Source of the DNA: Phytoseiulus persimilis
Lineage: Eukaryota; Arthropoda; Arachnida; Mesostigmata; Phytoseiidae
Length of the DNA stretch: 64,000 nt
Assembly: GCA_037576195.1 (NCBI GenBank)
Contig: CM075101.1
Location: forward strand, 32,426,001-32,490,000
Direction: 5' to 3'
The notes below the pieces were generated by a model. That model was not told the DNA's origin. It did not search any database and saw nothing but the letters and a program-made list of their open reading frames with translations. How positions within the stretch are numbered: position 1 is the first letter of the stretch; each line of letters begins with the position of its first letter. Shown here in pieces: positions 24,701 through 34,815 of this stretch. A program made the position numbers and the translations under genes.

Positions 24701-25889
24701 GAATCAATCACTTCGACGCGACCCACAGCCTTCCGCGCAGCAGGCCCGGGATCCGTGACAGTTTCCTTAATTTGGAAACCTTTTTCAAGCCTTCCGGCTG
24801 ATTGCTCCCCTACTAGCTCCAAACGAAATCCCCAGGTGCAAAGCACCCACTATTCGAACAGAGCAAGGGGAGCAAATTGTGCCTGAGAACGTGTCAAGAA
24901 TACTTCCGCCAGGGGAACACGAGATGCATGTATGACTTCGGGAAAGGAGCCTCATCGGAATATTCCCATGCAAGATAGCGAATCTTGGATTTTCATATTT
25001 CGAAAGAAACGGCTCCGTGACTCTGACTGGATCCGTGCGGTGATTCTCAGCACCAAATACTCACGAGGCTTCGAGAAACGTTTTGAGAAGCCCTGAGATG
25101 TTATTCGAGAGCCGGAGACTGGCACTTCCCTTTCGAATATATGATCGTTGCTCAAATGGTCAGGGGAGGCCTAGCATTTCCGGAGCATTCTTCGCGGGCC
25201 ACAACTAAGAACCTGCATATTAGCGAGCGCATGCCTCCCGATATGAACACACTGGGACCCGACCACAAAACACACCCGGAATTTTCCTGTCAAGCAGCAT
25301 GGATTTTGTGATTCTTTCATTTATCTTGTTTGGCTTGTCAAAGAAAAAATTACAACCGTGATTGGTTGGGTGCTCGTCGTCGAGCCGTACCCGGAATGCG
25401 AGCGTTGCCGGCTAGGATTGTGGCTGAGAGGGTTTCATGTCAGCCACGATTAAAAGTTGAGATTGAGGCGCTCGGAACTGAAGCTCCCGGAGACGATTTC
25501 CCTGTTTCAATCTGGACCGCCCGTCACGGTCGCGCATAGAACGGCTCATGTGAGGAACGGCGCTCCGGATAGCTGTTGAAGACTTTGCTCTGATCTGATT
25601 ACTCACTTCTTAGAGCCCACGGAGTCAGCTTGCGCAATCCGAGGAAGAACTGAAACATCGCAGCAGTACAGTCCGCATTGAGTTCGACCTCGGAGGTGGC
25701 ACGCACAACTTGGGGCAGGATGGAATTCATGACACTCCCGATGGCCGCAGTGATATTCCCGGTGAGGCCATCCCAGGTGACATTATCGTTTTTCCGGGAC
25801 AGATCTGTCAGTATGAATTTGGGCTTATCCGTGTATCCAACCGAACTGAGAGCAAGAAGCACTGCGACGAGTAGCGCGGAGGATCGCAT
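9725..25889 (-). CDS. NRF-6-like membrane acyltransferase (NRF domain + acyltransferase 3), 15 exons
   Basis: Exons: 25607-25889, 12869-13116, 12670-12765, 12480-12580, 12279-12369, 11955-12093, 11737-11833, 11559-11648, 11303-11468, 10977-11056, 10753-10872, 10535-10655, 10242-10425, 9996-10138, 9725-9901. They total 2136 nt, 712 codons, every junction phase-consistent. Residues 1-20 are a signal peptide; NADCTAAMFQFFLGL..WALRMADASGKP (about 72-102) and GICVPSVC are the extracellular NRF domain. The acyltransferase-3 domain begins LAALDGIRSISMLWVMFGHTY with the conserved His near 308, and continues through about ten hydrophobic segments (FFLLSGLL, WYLACAFQLVLLAPLLIF, YLVYLIHPLLI, LVEGPC) to a short tail. 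The family is named after C. elegans nose resistant to fluoxetine, implicated in drug and yolk/lipid uptake; the chemical substrate is unknown. The first intron, about 12.5 kb, is unusual. Exon 1 ends in phase 1 with A and exon 2 starts TG, completing the expected Met of WALRM. Confidence 0.9.
13117..25606 (-). other. Giant first intron of the NRF-6-like gene
   Basis: Bounded by GTGAGT at 25601-25606 and TTCTTGCAG ending at 13117 (minus strand). About 12.5 kb against 90-200 bp for most other introns in the gene. I find no convincing nested coding gene on either strand: the many short ORFs lack recognisable domains, conserved codon structure or splice continuity. No clear transposase, tRNA or long tandem array was seen inside. 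Confidence 0.7.
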
Positions 25890-28800
25890 CCTGCTTCGAT
25901 GGATGTTTCAGAATCGGGAGAAAAACACCGGCACAGGAAACACTTTCACGGAAATCTGCACTCCACCATCTGAAATTTCGCGATGAGATTTCGTTGCTCT
26001 CGTGGGCTTCTTCGATCCCCGCGAGCTGATAGTGGCATTAACTTCAACCGTTTCAGATGAACAGCAGCTACGCGTAAGCCCAAAGCTCCTCCCCCGTTCC
26101 AGGGGTCTGCTGGTCCCTCTCGCGCAGCTCCCTCGCCCTGAAGCGCCCCGTCAACGGGGTTCGACCCGCAAATTAAACGAGACGATTTGTTCTGGAGGTA
26201 AGAAACACGAGGAACTCCGATCCGCTCCCTTACACGAAAACAATGTTGACCAGAAGCTTTTTCTGTGCATAATATCAATGTCGACTTCGTTTGCATGAAT
26301 AATACGATCGAAAATGCACATTTTCTGATATCGGGGTGCCTATGCGTTGGAATCGGCTCGGAAAGTAGATTCGGAACAATGGATCAACTTCTTGAGGTTC
26401 AGTGAAACTCCCACAACATCCGGGGAAAAGTATCCCTCCTATCGTGGTGATGTCACGCGTGGAAACCCAATTTAAATGCAATGGAGTCTGATCGGGACTG
26501 CAAGCGCGGATACGCATGCCTTTCGATCATTTTCTGTTGAGGCGTGCGTGTATTCCGAATACCTGATGAGCTCACATTTCTGGATTTGTCCTCTGATCGG
26601 AATTCGGCTTCATGTTCGAGGAGAAAACGGCTTACTTGCACGAATCAATCTCCTGGAGCTATAATCACTGGAACGAATGGGGGAGATGGACTCTAAGTCC
26701 CCTCCCTACCGTATGAAAATGTGGGGATTCTTGTATTCATTTACACAGTGATTCGGCCCCGTCTCGAGCTCGATCTCCCAGAACTCAATATTTACTCAGG
26801 CTCGCCATTGGATCAAGAAGCACGATAGCAAACCGTTGCCAACCCCGATGAATTACCTAATCGCGTCGGACTCCTTTATCTGAACGCATCGAACGCAGTT
26901 GTGGCGCACAGGACGCACTTTGGATCTCTGGAAGAATCCTGAAGTGTGCTAATGACTTCTCGGTTCCTCGAATCGGTATCATTTCAACAATTTGGCTCCC
27001 GTGACTTTATTCATGCCCTGAGGAAGACCCTCGGCTCGGCGCTTGAGGCCGTCAAAAGCCTCCCTGTCCGAGTTAACATCATTTTAGGAGATGAAACAGT
27101 TCAAGTTCACGGCTGCCCGTTACCAACTGTCGCCTTCGAGAAAGCGTTTAGTTAAGACCGGCGGTCAGCAAGGTGAACTATCTCGGAATTGAGGACTGGA
27201 ACGCAGTCGGGGCGAATCAGCGTTGATGGCTCACCACGCAAGCTTGACTCGAACTGATCGCAGGGCTCCAACATCAACCAACGAGTGACTGCAGCTCCAC
27301 AAGCCAGCAAACGAGCGGGCGGGGGAAGCAGCCCGCGTTCGAAGAATGCTATGTTTATCTTTTTTTTTCCCTTTCCTTTTTCGATCCGTTTGGTTTCAAC
27401 GATCGTGTGGAGAGACTTCGAAACTGTTTTTGTGTATTTGAAATTCGGAAATGAGATCTGGAACGAACAGACTTGGTTTCTCTCTCTCCCAATCGCGAAG
27501 GAGCGCGAACTTCTCGTGAATCATCCGAGTCGGCCCTCGATGGACAGGAGGAGAGTTAATACACTTAGAGGATGAAAATCAGGGAGGGGAGGAGCGCGGG
27601 GTATAAGACGATTAGGAGATTGCCTCCACTTTTGATCGACGAAAGTTCAAGAAAAGATCCAGCAATCGTTCTCTCTTGTTCTTTCAACGTCTGTTCTTTC
27701 AGTTGCTCCCTACAACAGTAGATTGTAGCGGCGTGCCACCCAGTCCACCGACTGATTTTTACAGAAAGAGCTCTCACGGTCCTTAGCAGTTGTTGGCATG
27801 CCTCAGCGGAATTTACTTTTTCAGCTCGGTGCTCATCGTCCACGGCTAGATCTGCGATGATCTGATGCGGAGCGATATCTCGTTGTTCGGTGAAAGGGAC
27901 TCTTCGAATATAGACTGACAACCTCAACCGGTTGCGCGTGTACTTTTTCTGCTATTGAACGAGAGCTCTCACTCTTCGAACGATTTTTTGTGCTTCAGGA
28001 AAAAATGAGCTGATGGCGCTGCGGGAACTTCAGTGATGGAGAACTGCTAGTTTGATTCAAAAGAACGAGGCTGGAAGGGCAGAAAGCTTTGAAAGCGGGA
28101 ACAGGAATTCGCGTTTACATACGTTTTAGACATCTTCCTGTCATTCTTATCTCCCGCAAGCATGCGGATGCAGCTCTAGTAGCCCTATAGCGCAGCTTCG
28201 GACGGAGTCGGGGCGATTCCCATCATCGGAATCATCTAGATCGCCGGAGTTTCAACATTGAAGCATTGAACATCTCGGAGCTCGATTCGAGTCTGGAAGC
28301 ACGCGTCAATGTGATTCCACTTCTCCACCTCGTGTATGGCTGATGATGAAGCACGCAGCATGCTCAATGATAACTCAACCTCGCCACAGAGCAGAAGAGC
28401 TAGTTGGCCAAGCTTGGAAAGACTCGGGTTTTCGGGCCATAGGTTGGAGAACTTCAAGCTTTGTTGGGCCTCGTTCCACAACAGCGTTTTGTCCCGACCC
28501 CAGTTCAGGGCCTGCGATTGTTTAATCGTCGACGTAAGCTCTCTTTGGTAGCCAATGAAGCGGATGCCTGTTCCATGAGGGCTTTTTCTGAAGCTGGCCA
28601 CTCAACAGAAGCTGTGCGGTTTCCTCGACCCTCCACAGACTTTTGTACCGGCTCGTAATGAAGCCGCCAGGCTGCGTTGAATCCGCATCAACAAACTTGT
28701 TCAGAATTCTCGAGCGAAGACTCAACAACTCCCGTCGGGGGCATTATCGCCATGATAGTTCCTCAATTCAGTCTAACAGAGATGGGTGGGCTCCAGTCCC

Positions 28801-29690
28801 GGTGATTCGCGATCCCGACGTCTCGTTCATGTCCTAGCTCAAGAGTCGCTCCTCTGACGGCAACCGAATCGGAAACGAAGGATCGATAATCCTCATTTCC
28901 ACCGCGGGGCCGCGTGGTAACCACGTCCAAGCAGCGGGAAGAACTTTCGAATTCGTAGAATACATGCAAAATAATTGGTCCAGTGGATGAGGTAACATCG
29001 AAAGGAAGCCGTGCCATCGGTCAAGCAGATGTGAGGCTCGAATGGTCGGGAACCACGAATCTTGGTGACCGATCTGATTTGCTTCTCTTTCGCGATTGAG
29101 ATACCTGAAACCACCCAGAAGTATTCCTGGACTCACAAGAGAGACCGAGATAAACAAATGACTCCCAGCCGCTCTAACGCATGGATCGTCTTTCGATCAA
29201 CCGTTTTCGTGGATTTGGTTCTCGACATCTAGAAGATCATACTGCGCTTCGTCCAAGAGCGCGCTCAATCGCAGTACGAGGATTCGAGGGCTCCGACGGC
29301 AAACTGACTTTCCCTCGGAGATTGTTAGTCTTCCGGCTCGTCGTAGACGGCACGTTTTTCGTTGCCGCGGTCTCCGCTTCCCCGCCATCGGCGGTTCCCT
29401 GCGAGTCGTGTCCCGGATCGGCAACTCCAGTGCACTCGACGATATCCACAGAACGAGGACACGCAACATCGGCCTGGTCACATAATCGTGGGAAGTGTTC
29501 GTCGAAGGTATCATCTTCAGCATTGACACAGCACTAGGTGACCGACAAAATTGGTACCGGGATGAAGTGATTCGATACCTCAGGTGACCACTGCACAGGT
29601 GGTCTTTTCCTCAAGTTGCAGCATTGTCCAATGCGATCAGCTCCTTTTGAACCAGTTCATCAATAAAGAGTTGGATCGGTTTCGTGATTT
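25890..29690. other. Region upstream of the NRF-6-like gene, no secure gene
   Basis: Should contain the promoter of the NRF-6-like gene next to 25889. Minus-strand ORFs at 28236-28601, 28522-28728 and 28834-29157 have protein-like composition but disagree in frame and match no family I know. They are left uncalled. Confidence 0.4.
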
Positions 29691-29799
29691 CGGAGTTGGG
29701 GCGAGCTCCGACGCTGACATTTGACGAAAAAACTCGAGCCCTGGAAAAGGAGCTCGCGAAAAAAAATTCGAAGGATCTATCGTGATGTTTCGAATACAA

Positions 29800-29805
29800 T
29801 TTATT
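29800..29805 (-). promoter_or_regulatory. Candidate poly(A) signal, copy 1
   Basis: AATAAA on the minus strand in a context (CAATTTATTTTCG on plus) shared with the signal 69 bp after the copy-2 gene. Here it lies about 630 bp after the stop because of the extra sequence in copy 1. Confidence 0.4.
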
Positions 29806-30434
29806 TTCGCATCTACATGTTGAGAAGTCTCGTTCAGTTGTAAGGGTCAAATCGTAACAACATTTGAATAACTGGCAGCACAACTGAGCCATCGGATGGA
29901 ACGAGAGACGAACCCTCCGAGAAAGCACCTCACGCTTCGAGATGGACATCTCTGAAGTACTTTCCGGCTCCGGCGGGATAGACCGCGAGAACGTTACATT
30001 TCTGTGCTATTTGGAATATGCGACGTAGATATATGAAAGCTTAACGTATCTCTGATTTCGACAGTTAGCCGAGCTATCCCACCCCCACGAGATATATTCT
30101 GCGAACATTCCGGAAGCAAGCCGATCCCGCGAAGGTTCGCATCCGCGCTTCTGAAGGATTTGGTTCTACGCGTGTTGGGTTTGTTTTTCCCGCTTCCGTG
30201 CACTCACGAGTTCGACGTTACCGTCGGAACTGGCAGAGCAACAAGATTTCCCGTCCCATTACATTGAAAGAGAGGTATGTCTTCGTTAATAAACCGAGCC
30301 ATCGGTCGCTGCGGACGACCTTTGACAGCGGTTGGATGGACTTGCGCGGTAAATTCGAGATTTGGCGTTCATATCTTGCGGATGTATTGATACACAATTA
30401 TTATATTACATCCGGCTTTCCATCACACCGAGCA

Positions 30435-31256
30435 CTACCACCATTGATTCCACCAGGGCTTCTCCGAGGTTGATGCCATCGCTGTTTCGTCCGACTGCAG
30501 TGATGTCGTTTCCTCTACTTTCACTGACGCTGTTCTATTTCGCAGGATCTCCACCAGAGCGAATATCGCAGTCTTCTCGGGGTCATCCGATGTCACGAGG
30601 TCAGTTGCGGTTTCAGAGCCTGGAGATTTTTCTGTGCATTTTGTGTGAGTTCGTTTCGCGTTCGGTGTGATCCGTTTGGCTCTGGCGAAAATCGACCGTG
30701 CGAACTCCAGCGTTACGTTCCTCGTCGATGAATCTTCAAGCAGACGATCAATAACCGAATGGCACGTTGTCTCGTCGTTTTTCGCAGTTTCCATGCCTTC
30801 ACCTCGAGAAGAGAGTCGATGTTTTCTCGTAGATGAGTGCTCCCCTTGAATCGTCTCGGCTACTTCGGATATCGCAGCGCCGCGAGAGGAGCCATTTTTC
30901 CGTTTCTTGTGTTTTTTCTCACCTTGCGGACGCCTTGGCCCTGTAGCCTGCGACGAGTCTGAAACTTTTACGGTGTCATCTGCCCTGTGCGCTTCGGATG
31001 ATTCTTTCATTCTTCTAGTCGAGGCGGCCTTGACGCTTTTGTCTGCTCCCGATGAAGCCATGTATTCCATTCCCGTCCTGAGGATGAACCAGGGGCTCCA
31101 GGCAGTTTCATTTGTTGAGAACTCAACACTCTTCTCCGCGAAAAAACTGGCAACGTCGAGGAGCGTGGCCAATGGCGAGCCCGATTGTGCTGGGGCTGCC
31201 GCGCAACTTGGACTAGACAGGCCGATCACGATGAACGATAAAAGCAGGAGATGCAT
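30435..31256 (-). CDS. Secreted protein of unknown family, copy 1 (273 aa)
   Basis: Intronless frame from ATG at 31256. A strong signal peptide (MHLLLLSFIVIGLSSPSCAA, residues 1-20) starts the protein; no other membrane segment is seen. The mature part is Ser/Thr/Glu/Lys-rich with a basic stretch (GEKKHKKRKNGSSRG). It shares with the copy at 33740-34582 the blocks AWSPWFILRT.M.YM, the region around a Cys (TTC.SVIDRLL.DSSTR.VTLEFAR), DDPE.T..ALVE.LRNRTAS and a C-terminal tryptophan cluster (PWWNQWW). Two cysteines remain after cleavage, so one disulfide is possible. N-glycosylation sequons occur at NET, NVT and NRT. Conservation of the frame over its whole length between diverged copies supports a real protein. 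I recognise no domain and assign no function; a secreted salivary, cuticular or reproductive role is only conceivable. Confidence 0.8.
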   Translation of the reverse strand: MHLLLLSFIVIGLSSPSCAAAPAQSGSPLATLLDVASFFAEKSVEFSTNETAWSPWFILRTGMEYMASSGADKSVKAASTRRMKESSEAHRADDTVKVSDSSQATGPRRPQGEKKHKKRKNGSSRGAAISEVAETIQGEHSSTRKHRLSSRGEGMETAKNDETTCHSVIDRLLEDSSTRNVTLEFARSIFARAKRITPNAKRTHTKCTEKSPGSETATDLVTSDDPEKTAIFALVEILRNRTASVKVEETTSLQSDETAMASTSEKPWWNQWW

Positions 31257-32098
31257 GACCGAGCCGTTAGAATGCGCTTGCCTGACGCGTTGAATGTCGA
31301 ATGTAAGAATGGTCGGGGGTCGATTCGGCTCTCTTTCACTTTCGGGATTTGGGAGAGTGACTACCCTCTTTCGTTTCTGGAATTCCGCGGGAATTCACCC
31401 CTACAGAGGCTACAGAGTTCAGGAATGCCTAGTTGTTTGCTGATTCGGGGTGAGGCGCCAGTCTTCGTTCTCGTTGATGATAGTGACTTCTTGTGAGTTT
31501 TTTTTCTCGCCAGAGTGTGCGGAAAGATCATTGATTCTTCACGTAATTCCTGGGAAAGTACTCTAAATACAGAAAGCACAGGATGCTATCTCAGACGATT
31601 CACTCCAATGACAACAGATCTACAATCGACTGAACGGAATGTTAACCGTAAGATTACCTTGGGAGGGTATGCACACTATTCGGTGTGCACTGTAGCATGA
31701 TGCACGGCGCTGTGGACCACGTGCGTGCAGTAGACATTGACTGAACTATCTGTTTCTGATACTGGCCAACGGGGAAACTATTCAACAACCATCAAGTGTT
31801 AACCGGGCTCTGTCTGGTTTCACTTGCTCCTGGAATGCGGAGATCATGCCCGGAACCAGCCCCGCAAACGCATGACTGACGAGGCAGAGAGGCACGCGTG
31901 TTCGAATTTAACAGCTGATCACAACTCAACGCGAGAGAGCACGCGCGAGAAACAAAAACGATCGATGCCCCTCAGGCGCAGTGCCCATGGGTTCCGAATG
32001 AGCGATCAACCCTAGGGTTCGATCAACCGCAGGTGAGCGCATGTTCTGAACTACTTCAAAACAGCCTCTTTTTAGGGCTCTGACACGGTTCCGATCAT
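31257..32098. other. Spacer between duplicated genes, upstream of copy 1
   Basis: The first 190 bp upstream of copy 1 resemble the same interval upstream of copy 2 and probably include the promoter. The remainder to 32098 shows no gene that I recognise. Confidence 0.4.
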
Positions 32099-33474
32099 TC
32101 ATCGAGAGAGAGTGGTAACATTTATCCAGATTACACTGTTTCGAAACGCTTCCCGCAGAGCGAAAGCCGCGTCAAGTGTCGCCGGATCCAAACTAGCTCG
32201 ATGTTCCCCCAACAACAGCTTAACTACACTGAAATCTTGTTCCTGGCGCACCGAGGTAGGAGGAATGCTCAATAGTATATGTCCGCTCAGACTTGAAAAG
32301 TGACCCTGCCCTCCGCCGTTTACGTGAAGCGCATACTCCTTCCGTGAGTTTCTTCTCGTAGAGGAACTGCTCTTCCCCTTGAAAAAATCCGGAATTTTCG
32401 GAATAGGGAGGGCGGAGTCCCTGCACATGAGCGGCACCTGAGAAAGAAAGCCAGGACATGGAACATGTCGTAGACCTTGTATTCGCGCACTAGAAAGTCG
32501 CTAGCGCCCATGAGAGCTCGCCGGTATGGGTTCTCCGTCGATGCCCTGAGATGCATAGGAATCTTCTTATTCGAGAGTTCCCGACAAAATGTCAAGCATT
32601 TCCCTGAAAACACGTGGTTTTCTGGCCTAATCCACTTTCCAGCGAGTAATCGTAGTTTCGATGAGCAAGAATCTGGAGAATCGTCGACAAATTATCCATC
32701 CAAAATGGGTCGTCGCCCCAGAACCTCGACCATTTCAACTTCCGATTATTTCAACCGTTTTCTGCATAATCAGCTGAAATTATCGAGGTCCCACAGTGCT
32801 GTACCATCGGGTCTGGACGTCGAGGATTGGGCGAAGTTTCTGTCCGTTGAACTCAGAATCGGGAGTCGTGATCTTAATCTCGTCCATCATATCAGGCGCT
32901 TTCTTGAACGTTCGACAAACCTCTCGAAGACGAACTACAGCGTCTCTGAGCACACCTCCAAAAGTCTCCGGGTTCTCATCAGCCTCTGGTTCTCCTTCAT
33001 CTTCTATGTCCTCCGCGATATTGTCTGCACCTGGTTCACACGGAGTGACAAGCAGCACAACGTTATCCGCCGTAGACTCCTGATGATGATCTTGTTCACA
33101 ACCAAGTTGATTCCATGGGCCAAGAATTTCCGCTCACGAAGACCCATTTCTTTGACCGCTTTGAGTGCGTTGGCAGCCCCGTCAGTTGCTACGGCAACGA
33201 GATCCTTGGTCGGAAGATCAGACGGAGCAAGCCGGTGGCTGATGCCGATTTTCAAATGGACGTTTTGATGGACGTTTACCGTTAGGTATGGATCTGTTCC
33301 GACAAGAGTCGCTTCGTGGATGGACGGAACGAATTCTGGCCCCGAGGGGCTCCACAATTGCTGATAATATAATTCATCAGTCCTGCGCGAGAGTAGGCTG
33401 AGGCCTTGGATATAATGCCTACGAATTTTTTCTTCCTCGTGTGTTCCGTTTCTGCAGACGAATATGGCGGTCAC
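32099..33474 (-). pseudogene. Decayed hAT-family transposase
   Basis: Three minus-strand fragments in different frames together follow the hAT order. 33474 to about 33080 has VATDGAANALKAVKEMG and FLAHGINLVVNKI (catalytic-core region with the conserved His). 33058-32780 continues after a frame change with LREVCRTFKKAP and LRPILDVQTRWYST, the RW motif. 32437-32099 carries the C-terminal dimerisation block LLSIPPTSVRQEQDFSVVKLLL..LDPATLDAAFALREAF. Stops and frame changes near 33070 and between 32780 and 32440 mean it cannot be translated as one protein. The N-terminal BED zinc finger was not found. It lies between the two duplicated secreted-protein genes. Described only; no repaired version is given. 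Confidence 0.8.
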
Positions 33475-33488
33475 GGCTGCGGGTTCTC

Positions 33489-33560
33489 TCCGCGGATAAC
33501 CGCGAGATTTTCGCGGTTTTCAGGGGAGGGAAGCCTCAGGAATGTGGCGGTTATCCGCGG
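33489..33560. repeat. 14-bp perfect inverted repeat
   Basis: CCGCGGATAACCGC at 33489-33502 and its reverse complement at 33547-33560, with an inner CGCGG echo at 33511. It sits just beyond the 5' end of the hAT relic, so it could be a terminal remnant or an unrelated palindromic site. Confidence 0.7.
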
Positions 33561-33665
33561 TTAATGAACGCGGTCAGAAACCACTGGAAGGCCCAGTTGC
33601 GACGCTGACACTTGATGACGGAACCTTGCTCTCGAGAAATAAGCCCGCAGAGAACTTTCGAACAA

Positions 33666-33671
33666 TTTATT
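33666..33671 (-). promoter_or_regulatory. Poly(A) signal of secreted-protein copy 2
   Basis: AATAAA on the minus strand, 69 bp after the stop codon of the 33740-34582 gene. Confidence 0.6.
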
Positions 33672-33739
33672 TTCGTAATGCTCTTCAGGATAGATGGATG
33701 CACTAATATATTACGTCCGGCATTTCATCACAGTTATCA

Positions 33740-34582
33740 CTACCCAGACCACCATTGATTCCACCATCCTTTCTCTGCGGTTGATGGCATCGCTCTGTCG
33801 TCTGAATTCAGTGGCGTGGTTTCCGTTTTTCCCAATGACGCTGTTCGATTTCGCAGGGTCTCCACCAAAGCATTCATTACAGTCTCTTCGGGGTCATCCG
33901 ATGGTTCAAGGCGAGCTCCACGGTGGCCATTCGCGGTCCTTGAGGCACGAGGTGTTCGCGAGCAACTCGTGTAAATTTGTTGCGGGTTGGGTGCGATCTG
34001 CTTGGCTCGCGCGAGAATCAGCCGCGCGAACTCCAGCGTCACTTTCCTCGTCGACGAGTCATCAAGCAGACGATCAATGACCGAAGGGCATGTTGTCTCA
34101 ACGTTTTTCGCAGTTCCCATTCCTTTACCTCGAGAAGAGGGTCGATGTTTCCTCTCAGATAAGTGCCCCCTCGTGATCGTCTCGGATTCGTCGGAGATCT
34201 CAGCGCCGCTAGAAGAACCATGTGCCCGCTTCCTGTGCTTGTTCTCTCCTTGAGCGCGCCTTGATCCTGAAGCCAGTGACGATTCAGATCCTACCGTGGT
34301 TTCATTGGCCGTGTGCGCTCCGGATGATTCCTTCGTTCTTCTAGTTAAAGCGGCCTTGACCTTGTTATCGTCTCCCGATTGGATCATGTAATCCATTGCA
34401 GTCCTTAGGATGAACCAAGGGCTCCAGGCAGTTACATCGGCGGACTGCTCCACACCCTTGCGCGCGAGGAAACTCGCAAAGTCCAAGAATCCAGTCATTT
34501 CTGAGTCCGGTCGTGCTAGGGCTGACATGCAACCCGGACTAAAGACGCTGACTACGAGAACTAACAAAACCAGGCGATGCAT
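33740..34582 (-). CDS. Secreted protein of unknown family, copy 2 (280 aa)
   Basis: Intronless frame from ATG at 34582, paralogue of the 273-aa gene 3.3 kb away on the same strand. Signal peptide MHRLVLLVLVVSVFSPGCMSA (1-21). Conserved blocks: AWSPWFILRTAMDYM, a basic GENKHRKRAHGSSSG stretch, TTCPSVIDRLLDDSSTRKVTLEFAR, DDPEETVMNALVETLRNRTAS, and the C-terminal WWNQWW followed here by SG. Compared with copy 1 it has a few extra residues around TNGHRGARLEP-like sequence before the DDPE block. The NVT sequon of copy 1 is KVT here, and a new NET appears earlier, while NRT is shared. Two mature cysteines are kept. Function unknown. The retained frame despite many substitutions argues for selection on the protein. 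Confidence 0.8.
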   Translation of the reverse strand: MHRLVLLVLVVSVFSPGCMSALARPDSEMTGFLDFASFLARKGVEQSADVTAWSPWFILRTAMDYMIQSGDDNKVKAALTRRTKESSGAHTANETTVGSESSLASGSRRAQGENKHRKRAHGSSSGAEISDESETITRGHLSERKHRPSSRGKGMGTAKNVETTCPSVIDRLLDDSSTRKVTLEFARLILARAKQIAPNPQQIYTSCSRTPRASRTANGHRGARLEPSDDPEETVMNALVETLRNRTASLGKTETTPLNSDDRAMPSTAEKGWWNQWWSG

Positions 34583-34815
34583 TACCGAGCCGTGAGCGTG
34601 GACTTGCCTGAGACAATGAGCTTCGGATGCCGGGGCGGTCGCAGGTCTATCAGGTTTCTCTCTCAGTCTCGAAACGGAAGAGAGCGACCCACCTCTCCGT
34701 TTTCGGAATCCCGCGAGAATTCACCCCGTATCCAGACGGGCTACGAAGTGTGGCAATCTGCGCCCATGCAGATGATGTCAGTATGAGCGCCCAGTTGTTC
34801 TCTAATTTGAAACGA

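Larger units (their letters stand above)
29690..31450 (-). repeat. Tandem segmental duplication, copy 1
   Basis: The stretch upstream of the 30435-31256 gene (to about 31445, CCTAGTTGTTTGCTG) and its 3' flank (ACATCCGG near 30405; CGACGCTGAC near 29716 and CAATTTATTTTCG near 29797) match corresponding stretches around the 33740-34582 gene. About 500 bp between 29830 and 30370 are absent from copy 2, so an insertion or deletion followed the duplication. Confidence 0.7.
33590..34815 (-). repeat. Tandem segmental duplication, copy 2
   Basis: Matches copy 1 from the 3' flank (CGACGCTGAC near 33611, CAATTTATTTTCG near 33663, ATATTACGTCCGG near 33707) through the gene to the upstream region (CCCAGTTGTTCTCT near 34791). 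Same orientation, offset about 3.3 kb. Confidence 0.75.

Noticed and set aside
28236-28728. Minus-strand frames that faintly resemble a retroelement reverse transcriptase C-terminus (LLWNEAQQSLK)
   Set aside because: Too short a match, three frames equally open, and no YxDD or other catalytic motif found.
30667-31293. Plus-strand ORFs overlapping the secreted-protein gene copy 1 (and 33694-34253 over copy 2)
   Set aside because: Shadows of the duplicated minus-strand genes; signal peptide and conserved blocks are on the minus strand.
32477-33268. 263-codon plus-strand ORF
   Set aside because: It is antisense to the hAT transposase relic and has no recognisable motif.
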